DNA of 8,502 bases. Origin: Syntrophomonadaceae bacterium. Lineage in GTDB: Bacteria > Bacillota_D > Dethiobacteria > DTU022. The stretch lies in assembly GCA_003564505.1 (NCBI GenBank), contig PXFD01000114.1, positions 1 through 8,502 of the forward strand, in the 5' to 3' direction. Positions 6,118 through 8,502 of the stretch are shown here, piece after piece. Made by a program: the position numbers and the translations under genes. Below the pieces are notes generated by a model, which was not told the DNA's origin, searched no databases, and saw only the letters and a program-made list of their open reading frames with translations. Within the stretch, counting starts at the first letter, position 1, and every line of letters starts with the position of its first letter.

Positions 6118-6187
6118 GACAACAACAGCAACAAGTTACTGCCAGTGAGTTATTTGTTATTAATAATATAATAGGAGTGAGTAATTA

Positions 6188-7354
6188 ATGTATCCACAGA
6201 AAGACTTTCTTATTCCTCAAAAAGTGATTACCGGGGCTGGCTGCATCAACAGTGTAGGAGAAAAAATCCGTGGTCTTGGGGTAAAAAATGTTTTTATTGT
6301 TACTGACTCAATCCTGGTTGAAATTGGTGCTTTGGATGTCGTAAAAGAATCACTTACTAAAAACCAGCTTGATTTTGTCGTTTTTGACGATATTGATAAA
6401 GAACCAACAACTGAAATAGTCGATAAGGCAATTGACTCGTACAAAAGCAATAAATGTGACTGTATTCTGGCAGTCGGTGGAGGCAGCGCCATAGACACTG
6501 CAAAAGCTGTTTCAATGCTATTAACCAATGAAGGCAATATTGTTGATTATATGGGGTTGAACAAAGTTAAAAAAGAAGGAGTGCCCCTGATTGCCGCTAC
6601 GACTACCGCCGGCACCGGAAGTGAAGTGACAAAATTTACAATTATAACAGATGAAAGTACAGAGGTAAAAATGCTGATCGGCAGTGATTTCTTAATGCCC
6701 CTGGTTGCTTATGCAGATCCGATGATGACGGTATCAATGCCCAGGGCGCTGACTGCTGCAACTGGCATTGACGCTTTATGTCATGCTATTGAAGCCTATG
6801 TTTCACTCAAAGCAAGCCCCATGAGCGACATCTTTGCTATTTCCGCAATTGAGCTTATTGCAGGCAACCTCAGGCAAGCCTGGGCTAACGGAAACAACCT
6901 TGAAGCCCGTGATAAGGTGATGATGGGAGCAGTTAAGGCAGGCATAGCATTTTCAAACTCATCTGTTACGCTGGTTCATGGTATGTCAAGGCCCATCGGT
7001 GCTAATTTCCATGTGCCGCATGGTCTATCCAATGCACTTCTGCTCAGCACGGTAATGGAATTCAGTATAATTGCCAATCCAGGCCGTTTTGCGCGTGTTG
7101 CAGAGGCCATGGGAGAAAACATTCAGGGAATGTCCGAGCTGGACGCAGCAAAGCTTTCGGCTAACTCTGTTCGTCGCTTGATTAAAGATATTCAGATCCC
7201 TTCCATGAGTGAATGTAACATCGATGAGCTTGAGTTAACTAAAAAATCAGGGGCTATGGCTGATGCGGCCCTGGCAAGCGGCAGCCCGGGTAATAATCCC
7301 AGACAGGCAACCAGGGATGAGATTGTAGCTCTATACAAAGCTGCTTATGCTTAA
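6188..7354 (+). CDS. Iron-containing alcohol dehydrogenase (group III), first of tandem pair
   Basis: The 388-residue cytoplasmic enzyme belongs to the Fe-ADH family (FucO, AdhB, DhaT) and interconverts primary or secondary alcohols and aldehydes with NAD(H). The N-terminal nucleotide-binding domain has VTD ending at D40, the position linked to NAD preference in FucO, and the pyrophosphate loop GGGSAIDTAK at 97-106. TTTAGTGSEVT at 138-148 is the family signature before the metal domain. The expected metal ligands are all present: D195 and H199 in GIDALCHAIE, H264 in LVHGMSRPIG, and H278 in FHVPHG. The position corresponding to FucO H267 is arginine here (HGMSRP). The substrate cannot be told from sequence. 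AGGAG at 6173-6177 lies ten bases before ATG 6188. The 3' end has the usual NPRQATRDEIVALYKAAY tail, so the gene is complete. Only 54 bases separate it from the second dehydrogenase, which suggests one transcript. Confidence 0.93.
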   Translation: MYPQKDFLIPQKVITGAGCINSVGEKIRGLGVKNVFIVTDSILVEIGALDVVKESLTKNQLDFVVFDDIDKEPTTEIVDKAIDSYKSNKCDCILAVGGGSAIDTAKAVSMLLTNEGNIVDYMGLNKVKKEGVPLIAATTTAGTGSEVTKFTIITDESTEVKMLIGSDFLMPLVAYADPMMTVSMPRALTAATGIDALCHAIEAYVSLKASPMSDIFAISAIELIAGNLRQAWANGNNLEARDKVMMGAVKAGIAFSNSSVTLVHGMSRPIGANFHVPHGLSNALLLSTVMEFSIIANPGRFARVAEAMGENIQGMSELDAAKLSANSVRRLIKDIQIPSMSECNIDELELTKKSGAMADAALASGSPGNNPRQATRDEIVALYKAAYA

Positions 7355-7389
7355 TTAATCTTATATTATTAAAGTATATCATTGCCAAG

Positions 7390-7396
7390 AAGGAGG
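7390..7396 (+). promoter_or_regulatory. Ribosome binding site of the second alcohol dehydrogenase
   Basis: AAGGAGG is near-perfect but lies 12 bases before GTG 7409, slightly long; the overlapping GGAGA (7396-7400) gives a spacing of eight. No ATG lies in frame before the conserved Y-x-GxG segment, so GTG is the best start. The rest of the 54-base gap (7355-7408) is AT-rich and holds no clear terminator. Confidence 0.65.
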
Positions 7397-7408
7397 GAGA
7401 TAAATACT

Positions 7409-8502
7409 GTGGTCCAGTCTTTTAGCCTTCCTGCATATAATTATTACGGTCGGGGTTCATTAAGCAATTTGCCCGAAGCTTTGAAGAAATATGGTGCAGC
7501 AAAAGTTTTTATTGTATCTGATCAAAATATTGCTTCAGCCGGGCTTGTAAAAAGAGTTTCAAAATTAATTGAAGAAAACGGTCTGGAAACAGAAAAATAT
7601 CTTGATGTAAAGCCTGAGCCGACAATTGAAGATGTAGAGCTCTGCTTTGAAAAGTATAAGCAGAGCAGCTGCAACTTGATTATAGGCATTGGCGGAGGCA
7701 GTCCACTGGATACTGCAAAGGGCGTGTCAATCCTTGCTGCAAATGATGGGAGCATCCTTGATTATATAGGAGTTGATCTGGCGCCAAAAAGAAATGTGCC
7801 GCTGTTCCTGGTTCCGACAACGGCCGGGACAGGCTCTGAGGTTACCGGGATAGCAATCTTTTCGGATGAAACAGACCAAATGAAAAAAGGTATAGTTAGC
7901 AATAGCTTGCTGGCAGATGTAGCCATTGTTGACTCGGATCTTACAATATCTATGCCGCCTACAGTTACAGCAGCTACCGGTATGGATGCCTTAACCCATG
8001 CGGTAGAATCTTATACGGCTTCCAGGGCAACAGTGCAAACAGATCTTTATGCCCTAAAAGCCATTAAATTAATCGGACGCAGCCTGAGAAAAGCGGTAGC
8101 TTCAGGCATTGATATTGCAGCCAGGGAAGACATGTCCATTGGCTCAGTATTTGCCGGCATATCACTGGCCAATGCCGGGGTCGGTGCAGTTCATGCCTGC
8201 GCTTACCCAATCGGCGGTCGCTTTGGCACAGGTCACGGTGTCACAAACGCACTGCTTTTACCTCATTTAATGAAGTGCAACCTGTCTGCTGATTTGAAAA
8301 AATTTGCTGATATAGCCTGTGCTTTAGGAGAGGATATCGGTGGGTTATCCCTGCAGCAGCAGGCTGAGCGATCTTGCCAGGCTGTCTTTAGGCTTTCCGA
8401 AGAGATTGGCATACCTGGTAATCTGCGCGATTTTGGGGTAACTAAAGAAGATATACCTGGCCTTGCTGGCGCGGCTGTGCAGGTGACCAGGTTGATGGAA
8501 AA
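7409..8502 (+). CDS. Iron-containing alcohol dehydrogenase, second of tandem pair (3' partial)
   Basis: The frame starts at GTG 7409 and runs off the right edge after 364 residues, so roughly the last 20 residues of a normal 380-390-residue enzyme are missing. It is a group III alcohol dehydrogenase like its neighbour but clearly diverged. The pattern starts with YNYYGRGSLSNLPEAL; VSD ends at D38, the NAD-preference position, and GIGGGSPLDTAKG (93-105) is the pyrophosphate loop. TTAGTGSEVTG (137-147) is the family signature. Metal ligands are D193 and H197 (GMDALTHAVE), H262 (AVHACAYPIGG) and H276 (GTGHG). The residue matching FucO H267 is tyrosine, and the loop before the last ligand reads RFGTGHG where the first enzyme has NFHVPHG, so substrate range or metal affinity may differ. 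Separate substrates or opposite preferred directions for the pair would be inference only. Confidence 0.92.
   Translation, partial: MVQSFSLPAYNYYGRGSLSNLPEALKKYGAAKVFIVSDQNIASAGLVKRVSKLIEENGLETEKYLDVKPEPTIEDVELCFEKYKQSSCNLIIGIGGGSPLDTAKGVSILAANDGSILDYIGVDLAPKRNVPLFLVPTTAGTGSEVTGIAIFSDETDQMKKGIVSNSLLADVAIVDSDLTISMPPTVTAATGMDALTHAVESYTASRATVQTDLYALKAIKLIGRSLRKAVASGIDIAAREDMSIGSVFAGISLANAGVGAVHACAYPIGGRFGTGHGVTNALLLPHLMKCNLSADLKKFADIACALGEDIGGLSLQQQAERSCQAVFRLSEEIGIPGNLRDFGVTKEDIPGLAGAAVQVTRLME

Noticed and set aside
6154..6171. Rex-type operator upstream of the first dehydrogenase
   Set aside because: TTGTTAT resembles one half of the clostridial Rex site TTGTTAA-N4-TTAACAA, but the second half matches at only three of seven positions.
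6167..6172. TATAAT immediately before the first dehydrogenase as its -10 box
   Set aside because: It abuts the ribosome binding site, so transcription would begin within about ten bases of the ATG and the message would lose the site.

Overview
The window looks like ordinary chromosomal DNA of an anaerobic or fermentative Gram-positive bacterium of the Bacillota, probably class Clostridia. The grounds are moderate A+T-rich intergenic DNA, strong AGGAGG-type ribosome binding sites, a stand-alone RlmL/YpsC-type methyltransferase (not the RlmKL fusion of enterobacteria), a PAS-GGDEF-HD-GYP hybrid, and two tandem iron-type alcohol dehydrogenases. Lineage is an inference from gene style; no marker gene is present. 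There are no rRNAs, tRNAs, CRISPR arrays, insertion sequences or phage genes.

Layout from left to right. (1) The last 59 codons of an unrecognised rightward gene end at 182. (2) A leftward two-gene unit follows: a THUMP-domain 23S rRNA guanine-N2 methyltransferase (2097-3236) and, 10 bp after it, a cytoplasmic PAS-PAS-GGDEF-HD-GYP cyclic-di-GMP protein (281-2086). A good sigma-A-type promoter precedes this unit. (3) A 202-bp divergent intergenic region holds that promoter, a small palindrome between its -35 and -10 boxes, and a 10-bp perfect inverted repeat whose arms lie 81 bp apart. (4) An SLC45/GPH-like MFS transporter runs rightward (3439-4755) and converges, stop codon to stop codon with one base between, on a leftward glycerophosphodiester phosphodiesterase (4757-5494). 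The latter appears to start at a rare ATT codon. (5) A 96-bp divergent gap carries a promoter with a perfect TATAAT box for the phosphodiesterase and the ribosome binding site of a rightward EVE-domain protein. (6) A composite hairpin with a T-tract terminates the EVE gene. (7) Two tandem, diverged iron-type alcohol dehydrogenases run rightward; the second starts at GTG and runs off the window end.

The genes do not assemble into one pathway. The phosphodiesterase would release sn-glycerol-3-phosphate from lipid headgroup diesters, the transporter may import a sugar, and the dehydrogenases interconvert alcohols and aldehydes with NAD(H), which fits a fermentative or syntrophic life. I found no defence island, toxin-antitoxin pair or biosynthetic cluster, and nothing that clearly amounts to a new biological system. 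The points most worth a second look are the ATT start, the spaced inverted repeat between the divergent genes, the hybrid c-di-GMP enzyme with both active sites and the inhibitory site intact, and the paired dehydrogenases.
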